A stretch of DNA of 62,763 bases from an uncultured Verrucomicrobia subdivision 3 bacterium (GTDB lineage Bacteria > Verrucomicrobiota > Verrucomicrobiia > Limisphaerales > UBA11358). Shown here in pieces: positions 54,182 to 62,623 of this stretch. Every line of letters starts with the position of its first letter. Positions within the stretch are counted from its first letter, which is position 1. Location of the stretch: assembly GCA_903865745.1 (NCBI GenBank), contig CAIPKV010000010.1, forward strand, positions 1 through 62,763. Reading direction: 5' to 3'. A program made the translations under genes and the position numbers. The notes under the pieces are model-generated. The model was not told the origin of the DNA. It did no database searches and saw only the letters and a program-made list of their open reading frames with translations.

Positions 54182-55384
54182 ATGGTTAAATATGCTCATC
54201 TTACCGAATCAATTTCGCGCCAGGCTGGCGGTCTTTTTGATGCGGTGATGCGGCTAGCGCAGTCGGAACAAAACCATGGCGCAAAGGTGAAAGTTTTTGG
54301 CCTGCGCGACGCGAGCACCGAGGTTGATTCGCCTGCTTGGAGGCCCGTTTCAACCGCTGTATTTCCGCGAGGCTGGCCCAATGGCATCGGCACCTCACCT
54401 GGTTTTTTGAGCGAATTAAAAGCTTTTGAACCGGATATCTGCCACACACACGGTCTTTGGCTTTATCCAAGCATAGCCGCAAAAAGGTACGGACTAAAAT
54501 TTAGGCGTCCATACATCGTTTCGCCGCATGGCATGCTTGATCCGTGGGCATTAAAAAACTCGCGCTGGAAAAAATTTATTGCGTGGTACGCTTTTGAAGC
54601 TGCGCATTTGAAAGGCGCACATTGTCTCCGTGCGCTTTGCCAGTCCGAAGCCGATTCCATTCGCAAACTGGGTTTGAAAAATGAAATTGTCGTGGTGCCA
54701 AATGGGGTTGATTTACCATCTGGATCATCAGATGTAACTCCTCCGTGGAGAGAATTTATTACGTCTGAAAAAAAAGTTCTTCTTTTTTTAAGCCGGATTC
54801 ATCCAAAAAAAGGTTTAGTTAATTTGCTTAGGGCGTGGTCGCAAATTCATGACCCAAACTGGATTTTGGCCATTGCTGGTTGGGATCAGACTGGGCACGA
54901 GGCGGAGCTAAAAAATCTGTGCTCCGAACAAAATATTGTCTACGCCGACATCCGTCAGCCGCCCGCCCTGGCTAATTTTCCGCCAACGGTTTTATTTTTA
55001 GGCCCGCAATTTAAGGCCGCCAAAATGGCGTGCTATCATCATTGCCATGCATTTATTTTACCCTCGTTTAGCGAAGGTTTACCAATGGTCGTGCTAGAAG
55101 CTTGGGCAAATGCCAGACCTGTTCTGATGACGCCGGAATGCAATCTCCCGGAAGGTTTTATAGCCGGAGCGGCGATAAAAATTGAACCCAATGCAATCAG
55201 TATCGCTGCCGGTCTAAAAAATCTTTTTGCGATGAGTAATGCGGAACGTAAAGCAATGGGGCGGCGTGCACGGACAATTGTAGAATTCGGTTTTACTTGG
55301 GAAAAAGTCGGGAGACAGATGCATGACGTTTACGGGTGGGCTTTGGGCGGCAGTCCTAAACCAAATTGCCTTCTGCACTCTTGA
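54182..55384 (+). CDS. Glycosyltransferase family 4
   Basis: This 400-residue GT-B protein begins MVKYAHLTESISRQAGGLFD. It has HTHGLWLYPSIAAKRYG, YIVSPHGMLDPWALKN, LFLSRIHPKKGLVNLL and LPSFSEGLPMVVLEAWANA. ATG 54182 is chosen over GTG 54158. The SPHGMLDPWAL stretch occurs in GT4 enzymes beside WcaF-type acetyltransferases, and a WcaF-like gene follows directly, so the two probably act on one sugar. Confidence 0.88.
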   Translation: MVKYAHLTESISRQAGGLFDAVMRLAQSEQNHGAKVKVFGLRDASTEVDSPAWRPVSTAVFPRGWPNGIGTSPGFLSELKAFEPDICHTHGLWLYPSIAAKRYGLKFRRPYIVSPHGMLDPWALKNSRWKKFIAWYAFEAAHLKGAHCLRALCQSEADSIRKLGLKNEIVVVPNGVDLPSGSSDVTPPWREFITSEKKVLLFLSRIHPKKGLVNLLRAWSQIHDPNWILAIAGWDQTGHEAELKNLCSEQNIVYADIRQPPALANFPPTVLFLGPQFKAAKMACYHHCHAFILPSFSEGLPMVVLEAWANARPVLMTPECNLPEGFIAGAAIKIEPNAISIAAGLKNLFAMSNAERKAMGRRARTIVEFGFTWEKVGRQMHDVYGWALGGSPKPNCLLHS

Positions 55385-55415
55385 AGCAGTACGCAAAAAT
55401 CCTCTAGTGTATGAC

Positions 55416-55997
55416 ATGAGCGAAAAACTGGATCAAATCAGTAGTCAGTCTGAGGTGGATTTGTCGCACTACTCTCCTGGTCGCTTTGACCGCGGGGCAA
55501 GCTTGCTTATTGAAGGGCTTTGGCTTGTGGTCAGTTTGATTTTGTTTCGGCTGTGTCCGTTCAGTTTTAGCAACTTCAAATGCTTCATACTTCGCTTGTT
55601 CGGCGCGAAAATTGGAAAGAACGTTACGATAAAGCCTCAGGTGAAAATTACATTTCCGTGGAAACTCTCCGTCGGTGATAATGTATGGTTTGGTGAAGAA
55701 TGCTGGCTGCTCAACCTCGATTACATCACTATTTGCAACAATGTATGTATTTCGCAACGCTCTTTCCTCTGCACCGGCAGCCACGATTACAAGCGGTCTA
55801 GTTTTGATCTTATTGTTAAGCCAATTTACATTGAAAATGGTGCATGGCTTGGCGCTGGTTGCTGGGTTGGTCCTGGTGTGACGGTCGGTGTCCATGCCAT
55901 TTTAACAGCTGGATCTGTGACGTCCAAAATATTGGAGCCGCGTGGAATATATCGGGGTAACCCGGCAGTATTCGTGAAAAAGCGATTAATCTCCTAA
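55416..55997 (+). CDS. WcaF-like acetyltransferase (hexapeptide repeat)
   Basis: This 193-residue protein has left-handed beta-helix hexapeptide repeats (IGKNVTIKPQVKITFP, LSVGDNVWFGEECWL, ICNNVCISQRSFLCTGSHDY, GAWLGAGCWVGPGVTVGVHA). SHDY with the preceding region matches the acetyl-CoA site of WcaF, which O-acetylates a colanic-acid sugar. A hydrophobic stretch (LWLVVSLILFRLCPF) near residue 35 is also usual for WcaF. ATG 55416 is preferred; the longer frame would overlap the upstream gene. Confidence 0.88.
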   Translation: MSEKLDQISSQSEVDLSHYSPGRFDRGASLLIEGLWLVVSLILFRLCPFSFSNFKCFILRLFGAKIGKNVTIKPQVKITFPWKLSVGDNVWFGEECWLLNLDYITICNNVCISQRSFLCTGSHDYKRSSFDLIVKPIYIENGAWLGAGCWVGPGVTVGVHAILTAGSVTSKILEPRGIYRGNPAVFVKKRLIS

Positions 55998-56002
55998 AAT
56001 TC

Positions 56003-57577
56003 ATGCCTGTTTTAGTAAATAATTTCGTTCGAAAATGGGGGCTTTTGACACTTCCGCTCGGTTACCTATGGATTCGTTTAGTAGATAATTTGGGATTAGA
56101 ATGGTCGTCAAATCCGCAATACAGCTACGGCTTGGTTGTGCCACTATTTGTCGCCGGTCTTATTCTGCGCCGCTTGCATTATGCAAAACAAATTTCACGT
56201 GATAATACAACCAGCGGAAGCACATTCCCGCCGTTGTTACTCTGCGGACTAATAGCTTTTCTTTACTTGCCAACCCGGCTCATTGAGGAGGCAACGCCGG
56301 AATGGCGACCAATTCAATGGCTGCTAGGATTTGAAACTATCGGTTTGACCCTGTATGTGGTCTGGCTTAGCGGTGGCAAATTCTGGCTGCGGCAACTGGC
56401 TTTTCCTATTGGATTTTTTTTGGTTTCGATTCCTTGGCCAACGCTAGTTGAAGCGCCAATCATTCAAGGCTTGAGCCGGATGAACGCCGGTATGGTGGTC
56501 AATGTGCTAGGCTTACTCGGTGTCCCAGCTATTCAGCATGGCAACACCATCGAGGTTAGTACCGGCATCGTAGGCATCAGTGACGCATGTAGCGGCATCC
56601 GATCATTCCAGTCTAGTCTAATGATTTCGTTGTTCCTTGGTGAATACTATTTGTTCAATTTGCAACGACGGATGCTGCTTGTGCCCATCAGCTTTACGCT
56701 GGCGATGTTTCTCAATCTTTGTCGTGCATCATTGCTCACTTGGATTGCAGCAAAAAAAGGAATCGGCGCAATTGCTGAATATCATGATGAGGCAGGCCTA
56801 ACGATTTTGCTCGTCTGCACAGCACTGCTGTGGGGTGCCGCGTGGTTTTTGAATCTGCAAAGAAATTCGACCTTGGTAAAACCATATGCGGAGAAATATT
56901 ACGAGTCCCCAACGGTCGGGGAGAAAATTTATCAGCGTGTCAGTCGGTTTGGGCTGATTTTAATCATCTGGATTATCATCGTAGAATGTAGCGTGGAAAT
57001 GTGGTATCGTGTTCGTGAATCACAATTGCAGCCGACCGTAAACTGGACGGTGAATTATCCGAGGGATAATCCTAGTTATGAGGATGTGCCAATCACAGCC
57101 GATGACCGCACTTTACTAAGGTTTGACGGAGGCCAGAAAGGTCGTTGGCGTGACGCTGATGGCACGGATTGGCAAGCATTTTACTTCACTTGGAACCCAG
57201 GCCGCGTAGCCGGTTACCTCGCCAAGCGCCATACGCCAGATGTTTGCATCACCGCTACCGGTTTAAAAATGATTGGCCGACCGGATATGTCATTTATGAC
57301 CGTCGGACCAGTAGTCTTACCTATGCGCCACTATATTTTTGAAACATCTAGCGGTCCGCTGCAAGTTTACCAATGTCATTGGGAAGCAGGTTTACCACCT
57401 GAAGCATATACCGTTCAGGAATCAACGCGATTCAACCTCATCCGCGGCGTTTGGGCTGGGCGCGGCAATCATGGGCAAAAAGTTTTTGAAGTCATTCTTA
57501 CTGGTTATGAAAATGCCAATAAGGCAGAGGCCTCGCTTAAGCATCGTCTAAACCAGCTAATTAAAATTGAAAACTGA
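56003..57577 (+). CDS. Exosortase with fused EpsI-like C-terminal domain
   Basis: This 524-residue membrane protein has eight or more hydrophobic helices in residues 10-295 and the exosortase active-site set. Cys196 lies in GISDACSGIRSFQ, Arg241 in NLCRAS and His261 in YHDEAG. After a last helix (about 312-330) comes a roughly 190-residue extracytoplasmic domain resembling EpsI (DUF3485), with NYPRDNPSYEDVP and HTPDVCITATGLKM. Exosortases cleave and anchor proteins with PEP-CTERM-like tails in EPS producers. No substrate is visible in the window. The exact subfamily (XrtA, XrtC or other) was not determined. Confidence 0.88.
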   Translation: MPVLVNNFVRKWGLLTLPLGYLWIRLVDNLGLEWSSNPQYSYGLVVPLFVAGLILRRLHYAKQISRDNTTSGSTFPPLLLCGLIAFLYLPTRLIEEATPEWRPIQWLLGFETIGLTLYVVWLSGGKFWLRQLAFPIGFFLVSIPWPTLVEAPIIQGLSRMNAGMVVNVLGLLGVPAIQHGNTIEVSTGIVGISDACSGIRSFQSSLMISLFLGEYYLFNLQRRMLLVPISFTLAMFLNLCRASLLTWIAAKKGIGAIAEYHDEAGLTILLVCTALLWGAAWFLNLQRNSTLVKPYAEKYYESPTVGEKIYQRVSRFGLILIIWIIIVECSVEMWYRVRESQLQPTVNWTVNYPRDNPSYEDVPITADDRTLLRFDGGQKGRWRDADGTDWQAFYFTWNPGRVAGYLAKRHTPDVCITATGLKMIGRPDMSFMTVGPVVLPMRHYIFETSSGPLQVYQCHWEAGLPPEAYTVQESTRFNLIRGVWAGRGNHGQKVFEVILTGYENANKAEASLKHRLNQLIKIEN

Positions 57578-58798
57578 ATGCGAATTCTTCTTGTTAATCA
57601 GGCGTTTCATCCAGATGTAGTCTCAAGTGGACAACATTTGAAAGATCTTGCCATAGCGCTCGCGGAAAGAGGTCACAATGTCACAGTCGTAACCAGCCGT
57701 CGTGCCTACGATGATCCTTACAAACTTTTCCAAAAATGTGAAATATGGCGCGGGATAAAAATATATCGAGTGTTTAACTCTGGTTTTGGAAAGCTCACGA
57801 AATGGCGAAGAGCTGCTGATTTTATGACGTTTCTTATTTCGTGCTCGATGCGAATGTTATCATTGCCGAAACCGGATGTGGTCCTGGCTCTGACGTCGCC
57901 ACCGTTGGTTTCAGTGATTGCTGTCGCTTTCGCCAATCTACGCGGTGCGAAGTTTTGCTACTGGATTATGGATTTGAATCCCGATGAAGCTATTGCTGCT
58001 GGATGGCTTACCCCCAATTCATTCGGGGCGAAATGCTTGGAACGTCTGTCTCTTTATAGCCTGCGCAATGCTGAAAAAATTGTAGTGCTCGACAGATTCA
58101 TGGAAAAACGGATCCTGGATAAAAAAATACCTGCTGAAAAAGTTGTTATTATTCCACCCTGGTCGCACGATTCGGAGATAAAATATGACGAAGTTGGGCG
58201 TTCTCGATTCCGCGCTCTGCACGGACTTCAAAATAAGTTTGTCATCATGTATGCAGGCAACCACAGTCCATGCCATCCGCTCGATACAATTCTCGCTGTC
58301 GCTAAAAAAATGGCAGAGGATGACTTGCAGCTTTTTTTTTGCTTTGTCGGAGGTGGTTCGGAGCATCGCCGCGTCAAAGAATTTGCGTTACTGCATAAAC
58401 TCCAAAACATCCTCTGTTTGCCCTATCAGCCGCTGGAACAGCTCGGAGAAGTTTTATCGGCAGCTGATTTGCACTTCGTTGTAATGGGAAACCCTTTTGT
58501 CGGCCTTGTCCATCCGTGTAAGGCCTATAATCTTTTGCGCATAAATGCACCAATTCTTTATATGGGGCCGCGACCAAGCCACATTTCTGAAATATTGGAT
58601 GAATTGAATAATCAATTAGCGAGTGCAGTTACTTCACACGGAGACGTGACTGCAGCTGTTAAATCAATTCTTGAATTAAAACAAGTCGTGTTCCAAGCTA
58701 AGCGTAAGGATTGCGTGTCTTTGGATGGACGTTATTCTAAAGAAACTTTGCTGCCACAACTGGTGGCTGCGATTGAATCCACTTATCAAAAGAATTGA
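57578..58798 (+). CDS. Glycosyltransferase family 4 (WbuB-like)
   Basis: This 406-residue protein starts MRILLVNQAFHPDVVSSGQH, then ERGHNVTVVTSRRAYDDP, YWIMDLNPDEAIAAGW, and FVGGGSEHRRVKEFALLHKL. This is the layout of WbuB (fucosyl/N-acetylfucosaminyl transferase) type GT4 enzymes. The usual EX7E site is replaced by a shorter LVHPCKAYNLLRINAPIL, common in this subgroup. It starts directly after the exosortase stop. Confidence 0.87.
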   Translation: MRILLVNQAFHPDVVSSGQHLKDLAIALAERGHNVTVVTSRRAYDDPYKLFQKCEIWRGIKIYRVFNSGFGKLTKWRRAADFMTFLISCSMRMLSLPKPDVVLALTSPPLVSVIAVAFANLRGAKFCYWIMDLNPDEAIAAGWLTPNSFGAKCLERLSLYSLRNAEKIVVLDRFMEKRILDKKIPAEKVVIIPPWSHDSEIKYDEVGRSRFRALHGLQNKFVIMYAGNHSPCHPLDTILAVAKKMAEDDLQLFFCFVGGGSEHRRVKEFALLHKLQNILCLPYQPLEQLGEVLSAADLHFVVMGNPFVGLVHPCKAYNLLRINAPILYMGPRPSHISEILDELNNQLASAVTSHGDVTAAVKSILELKQVVFQAKRKDCVSLDGRYSKETLLPQLVAAIESTYQKN

Positions 58799-58834
58799 CC
58801 CGAAGATTTCTAAATTTGCAAAAGCAATCAACGC

Positions 58835-60706
58835 ATGTTTGGTGAGTTGGACGAATATTTGCTGGTTTTTTTGACCGGCCTTCTCGTAACCTATCTGCTA
58901 ACGCCGATAGTACGCAAAATTGCGTTTAGATTTGGGGTTGTCGACAAGCCTGACGAGCGGCGAACGCACAAGCGCATAACCGCCCGTGGCGGTGGCGTTG
59001 CTGTGGTAATTGGTGTTCACGGGGCATGTCTTTTGGCGGTGTTGTTTCCCTGGTCGCATTCAAGTGGCGTGCTGGATTTTGCCTGGTGGCAAAAATATGC
59101 GTTGGCTTCAGTGGTGCTACTGGTGGTAGGCGTGGTTGACGATGTGCGCGGGATGCGACCGTTGGTAAAACTCGGCGGTCAAATCCTAGCAGCGTTAGTA
59201 ATGTGGTTTTCAGGAACGCATTTTGGGACTTTCCTTGGCCATGATTTGCCAGCGCCGATGGATTGTGCGCTTGTTGTAATCTGGCTTGTGGCGATCATCA
59301 ATGCCTTCAACCTGATTGATGGTCTTGATGGCTTGGCGTCAGGGCTAGCTGGTATTTCTGCCGTTGGTCTCACTGGAATTTTGTTGATGCAGCAAATTCC
59401 CGGAGAGGTGTTGCTGCTGGCCGGCTTCATTGGTGCTTGCTTGGGATTTCTACGCTACAATTTTCATCCGGCGAGTATTTTTCTAGGTGACACCGGAAGT
59501 ATGTTTCTCGGATTTACCCTCGGAGTGGTAGCCTTGCAGACATTCACGAAAAACACTTTTCTTATTTCCATGACGATTCCCATCATGGTTTTGGGCGTGC
59601 CAATTTACGATGCTCTGCTGGCAATCTGGCGGCGCTCAATCCGGTCATGGGTTAGCGGTACCGGCGGCAAACGGGGAATTATGCAGCCAGACGTAGATCA
59701 CCTACATCACCGTCTGGCAAAATCTGGTTTGAGCACTCAACGCGTGGCGACTTTTCTATATATATTGAACGGTGGCCTAGTGACGGTCGGGCTTTCCATC
59801 ATGTTTTTCCAGTCGCATGCGGCCGGAATATTTCTTATAGCTTTGCTGGCCGGCGTGTATGTTCTCATGCGGCAATTGGCTGTTATTGAATTGCGCGAAA
59901 CGGGCCGGGCCTTGTTGATGGGCTTGCACCGTCCAACTCATGCGACGTCCAAGGCGTTGGCCTATCCGATTTGGGATATGTTTTGTTTGTCCGGTTCGCT
60001 GGCGGCGATTATGTGGGAGATTGAGGGGCAGCGCACAGATTTCTGGCACACCTGGTTTGTAGATTTACCGGTCTGGGCGACGCCGACGTTTTCGCTACTC
60101 GCGTTATCGCGAACTTACATCACCGAATGGCAGCGAGCCAGGTTGCGTGATGTGCTCATGGTCCTGTGCTGGCTTTTCTCGGGAACTCTCTTAAGCTTGG
60201 GGCTGGCGTTGGTCATTGATCCGGCCAATGGTTCAAAATGGCTGATTCGCGCGGTGCTCTTAGCCGGCATAAGTCATCCGGTTATTATAGCTTCGCGGCT
60301 GGTTTATCGGTGCATCGAGGAAGTAGTCCTGTGGCTGCGGCGGCACGATGATGCCACAAACCAACTGGAACGTGTGTTGCTTTATGGCGCCGGCACTCGG
60401 GCACAACTTTTTCTAAAGGATCGCGCTCTTAAAGTTTCAAAAAAGTCGGATCGACGGCACCTAATCGGTTTCATTGATGATGAAAAGTCCCTACATTTTC
60501 AATGGGTTTATGGGTTACTAGTACTGGGTGGACTAAAGGAGTTGCCGTATCTTATTGAACGTCGGCGGGTGCACCGGATTATAATAGTGTCCGAACTTTT
60601 ACCAGAAAGCCGAACGGCTCTTCCGGAAATTGCGGCGAGCGGCGGCGTTAAATTGAGCGAATGGGAGCCTGCTGAACATGAGATCAGCCTTTCCCCAAAA
60701 GTATAA
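58835..60706 (+). CDS. WecA/MraY-like initiating transferase fused to FlaA1-like membrane and Rossmann modules
   Basis: This 623-residue protein has a polyprenyl-phosphate sugar-1-phosphate transferase domain (about 1-330). It shows GVVDDVRGMRP, NAFNLIDGLDGLASG, FLGDTGSMFLGF and the HHRLAKSGLS loop, which are the metal and substrate motifs of WecA/TagO. A second helical block (about 365-490) and a Rossmann-type nucleotide-binding segment (RVLLYGAGTRAQLFLKD, about 510-600) follow. These two match the N-terminal half of FlaA1/CapD-type proteins, but the catalytic short-chain dehydrogenase domain of FlaA1 is absent. It should start EPS repeat-unit synthesis on undecaprenyl phosphate. Confidence 0.88.
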   Translation: MFGELDEYLLVFLTGLLVTYLLTPIVRKIAFRFGVVDKPDERRTHKRITARGGGVAVVIGVHGACLLAVLFPWSHSSGVLDFAWWQKYALASVVLLVVGVVDDVRGMRPLVKLGGQILAALVMWFSGTHFGTFLGHDLPAPMDCALVVIWLVAIINAFNLIDGLDGLASGLAGISAVGLTGILLMQQIPGEVLLLAGFIGACLGFLRYNFHPASIFLGDTGSMFLGFTLGVVALQTFTKNTFLISMTIPIMVLGVPIYDALLAIWRRSIRSWVSGTGGKRGIMQPDVDHLHHRLAKSGLSTQRVATFLYILNGGLVTVGLSIMFFQSHAAGIFLIALLAGVYVLMRQLAVIELRETGRALLMGLHRPTHATSKALAYPIWDMFCLSGSLAAIMWEIEGQRTDFWHTWFVDLPVWATPTFSLLALSRTYITEWQRARLRDVLMVLCWLFSGTLLSLGLALVIDPANGSKWLIRAVLLAGISHPVIIASRLVYRCIEEVVLWLRRHDDATNQLERVLLYGAGTRAQLFLKDRALKVSKKSDRRHLIGFIDDEKSLHFQWVYGLLVLGGLKELPYLIERRRVHRIIIVSELLPESRTALPEIAASGGVKLSEWEPAEHEISLSPKV

Positions 60707-60731
60707 AACTAATTTAGCAACTAAATTTATA

Positions 60732-62399
60732 ATGCGCAAAACCATCATCGTTATTGTCAGTTCCATCATCCTGCTATTGCTTGGCTATGTTGGGTATCGC
60801 AGCTTCAAGATTTGGAAACAAGATCACTGGCTAAAAATGGCGCTAGATTTTGCGGCTAAAGGTGACGTTCGGGCCGAGCTGCTTAGCCTCCGGCAGGTGC
60901 TGAATTTGAACCCGCAAAATCCTACCGCCTGTCGACTTATGGCTGAAATGGCCGAAACGACGCACTCGGATTCCGCACTAATTTGGCGGCAAAGATTGGT
61001 AGATTTAAACCCTAATTCGCTAGTTGACCGGCTGGCTTTGATACAGACAGCGATGGCGTTTGGCGATTTGGCCATTGCCTCTAACGCGCTGGCTGGCGTG
61101 GCTCCCGCAGATCAGAAATCAGCACTTTACCAAAATACCGCTGGCCTTTTGGCATCTGGGGCGGGGGATGTTGCTACTGCCAAAAGTCATTTTTTGGAAG
61201 CCATCAAATTAGAGCCCGCCAATTATATCCCGCAGCTAAACCTGGCGGCCCTAGAATTACGCGGGCAAAACCCGAACGAAGCCATGGCAGCACGCGCTAG
61301 TTTGAGGCAAATCAGCCTGACCTCAACAAATCTAATCGTGAGCAACCAGGCAAAGCGTGAACTCATTGTGGATGCGCTACGTTTGAATAATTTCCCCGCC
61401 GCCGAGGCAATGGCGAGAGATCTGGTCAAGCCGGCCAATGCGGAATTTTCCGACCGGTTGCTATTTTTGGAAGTGTTGCTCAAGGACAAAAGCCCTGAAT
61501 TGGACGCCATACTGGCCGTTTGCGAACATGACGCTGCCGGTGACTCTGTCAAGCTATCTAGCATGGCAGTTTGGTTGATGAAAAACCGCTCGCCTGGACA
61601 ATCGTTGGCTTGGTTGCAAACCCTGCCAAAATCACTCCAAACCAACCAACCAGTAATGCCTTTGATGGGAGAATGTCTTTTGCGCATGGGTGACTGGCAC
61701 CGCCTTCAAGCTAACATTCAAAATCAGAACTGGATTGAATTGGAATTTGTGCGCCACGCTTTTCTGGCCCGAGCCTTGCGCGGTCAGGATTTAAGAGATG
61801 CCAGTACCGGTGAATGGGCTGTGGCGTTGAACCTTGCTAATAACAATAAGGGAGAATTAATTTCCCTGTTTCGAATGGCGGCGGCTTGGGATTGGTCCAA
61901 TGAAGCGGATGAAATACTCTGGCTGGTGGTAAACCATTATCCTGAGGAACATTGGGCGCCGCCAGTGCTCATGCAATCATTAATCAACGGTGGCCGGACG
62001 CGATCGTTGTTGCAATTATTCAGCCTCCTCTCCAGTCGTAACCCAGGCGACCTGGAGATGAAAAACAATCTGGCGTTTACCGCTCTGTTACTCGGTGCCC
62101 AGGAATTGAATCCGAATGATATCGCTCTTGAAGTTTATAAGAAATCACCCAAAAGTCCTGCGTTTGCTGCTACATATGCCTATTCGCTCTACCAGCAAAG
62201 ACGCTACGCCGACGCGCTCAAAGTGATGCAGGGTTTAAGTGATAAGGAATTGGAAAATCCGGCAGTAGCTGGGTATTACGGTATCATTCTCAAAGCAACC
62301 GGGAGTGTGGCGAAGTCAAAAACTTATCTGCGGACGGCTCTTACAATCAAACTCCTGCCCGAAGAGCAGGTGATTTTTCAACAGGTATTAATCAATTAA
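60732..62399 (+). CDS. Membrane-anchored TPR-repeat protein
   Basis: This 555-residue protein has an N-terminal helix (TIIVIVSSIILLLLGYVGYR) with no clear cleavage site, so it is probably anchored with the rest in the periplasm. Multiple tetratricopeptide-like repeats follow (KGDVRAELLSLRQVLNLNPQ, YQNTAGLLASGAGDVATAKS, AGYYGIILKATGSVAKSKTY). Exosortase EPS loci in proteobacteria also contain a TPR protein, which is thought to scaffold the synthesis complex; a similar role is inferred. ATG 60732 is chosen because an upstream ATG at 60678 overlaps the preceding gene. Confidence 0.83.
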   Translation: MRKTIIVIVSSIILLLLGYVGYRSFKIWKQDHWLKMALDFAAKGDVRAELLSLRQVLNLNPQNPTACRLMAEMAETTHSDSALIWRQRLVDLNPNSLVDRLALIQTAMAFGDLAIASNALAGVAPADQKSALYQNTAGLLASGAGDVATAKSHFLEAIKLEPANYIPQLNLAALELRGQNPNEAMAARASLRQISLTSTNLIVSNQAKRELIVDALRLNNFPAAEAMARDLVKPANAEFSDRLLFLEVLLKDKSPELDAILAVCEHDAAGDSVKLSSMAVWLMKNRSPGQSLAWLQTLPKSLQTNQPVMPLMGECLLRMGDWHRLQANIQNQNWIELEFVRHAFLARALRGQDLRDASTGEWAVALNLANNNKGELISLFRMAAAWDWSNEADEILWLVVNHYPEEHWAPPVLMQSLINGGRTRSLLQLFSLLSSRNPGDLEMKNNLAFTALLLGAQELNPNDIALEVYKKSPKSPAFAATYAYSLYQQRRYADALKVMQGLSDKELENPAVAGYYGIILKATGSVAKSKTYLRTALTIKLLPEEQVIFQQVLIN

Positions 62400-62623
62400 T
62401 TAGGCGAAATTTGACCGCTAAAAACAGGTGGGTTTAATTTTCTTTCATGGCTGGCTTCAATTTGAGGCAAGTGGATTTTTGACTATATCCAGCTTGGGCA
62501 AAGTTATTCGGCCCCTAGCAACCTCCGAAAGCTCTGAATAGCTTTAGCGTAACCGATTATTTCTTTGTTGGTTTATTTCAAGCCAGTTACGACCAATTCG
62601 TATAGAAATTATCTGAGCTACTA
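62400..62623. other. Intergenic end of the EPS locus
   Basis: These 224 AT-rich bases follow the last EPS gene. A 6-bp hairpin (AAAGCT with AGCTTT, near 62528-62545) is present, but it is short and not followed by a T run. No gene is visible. Confidence 0.4.
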
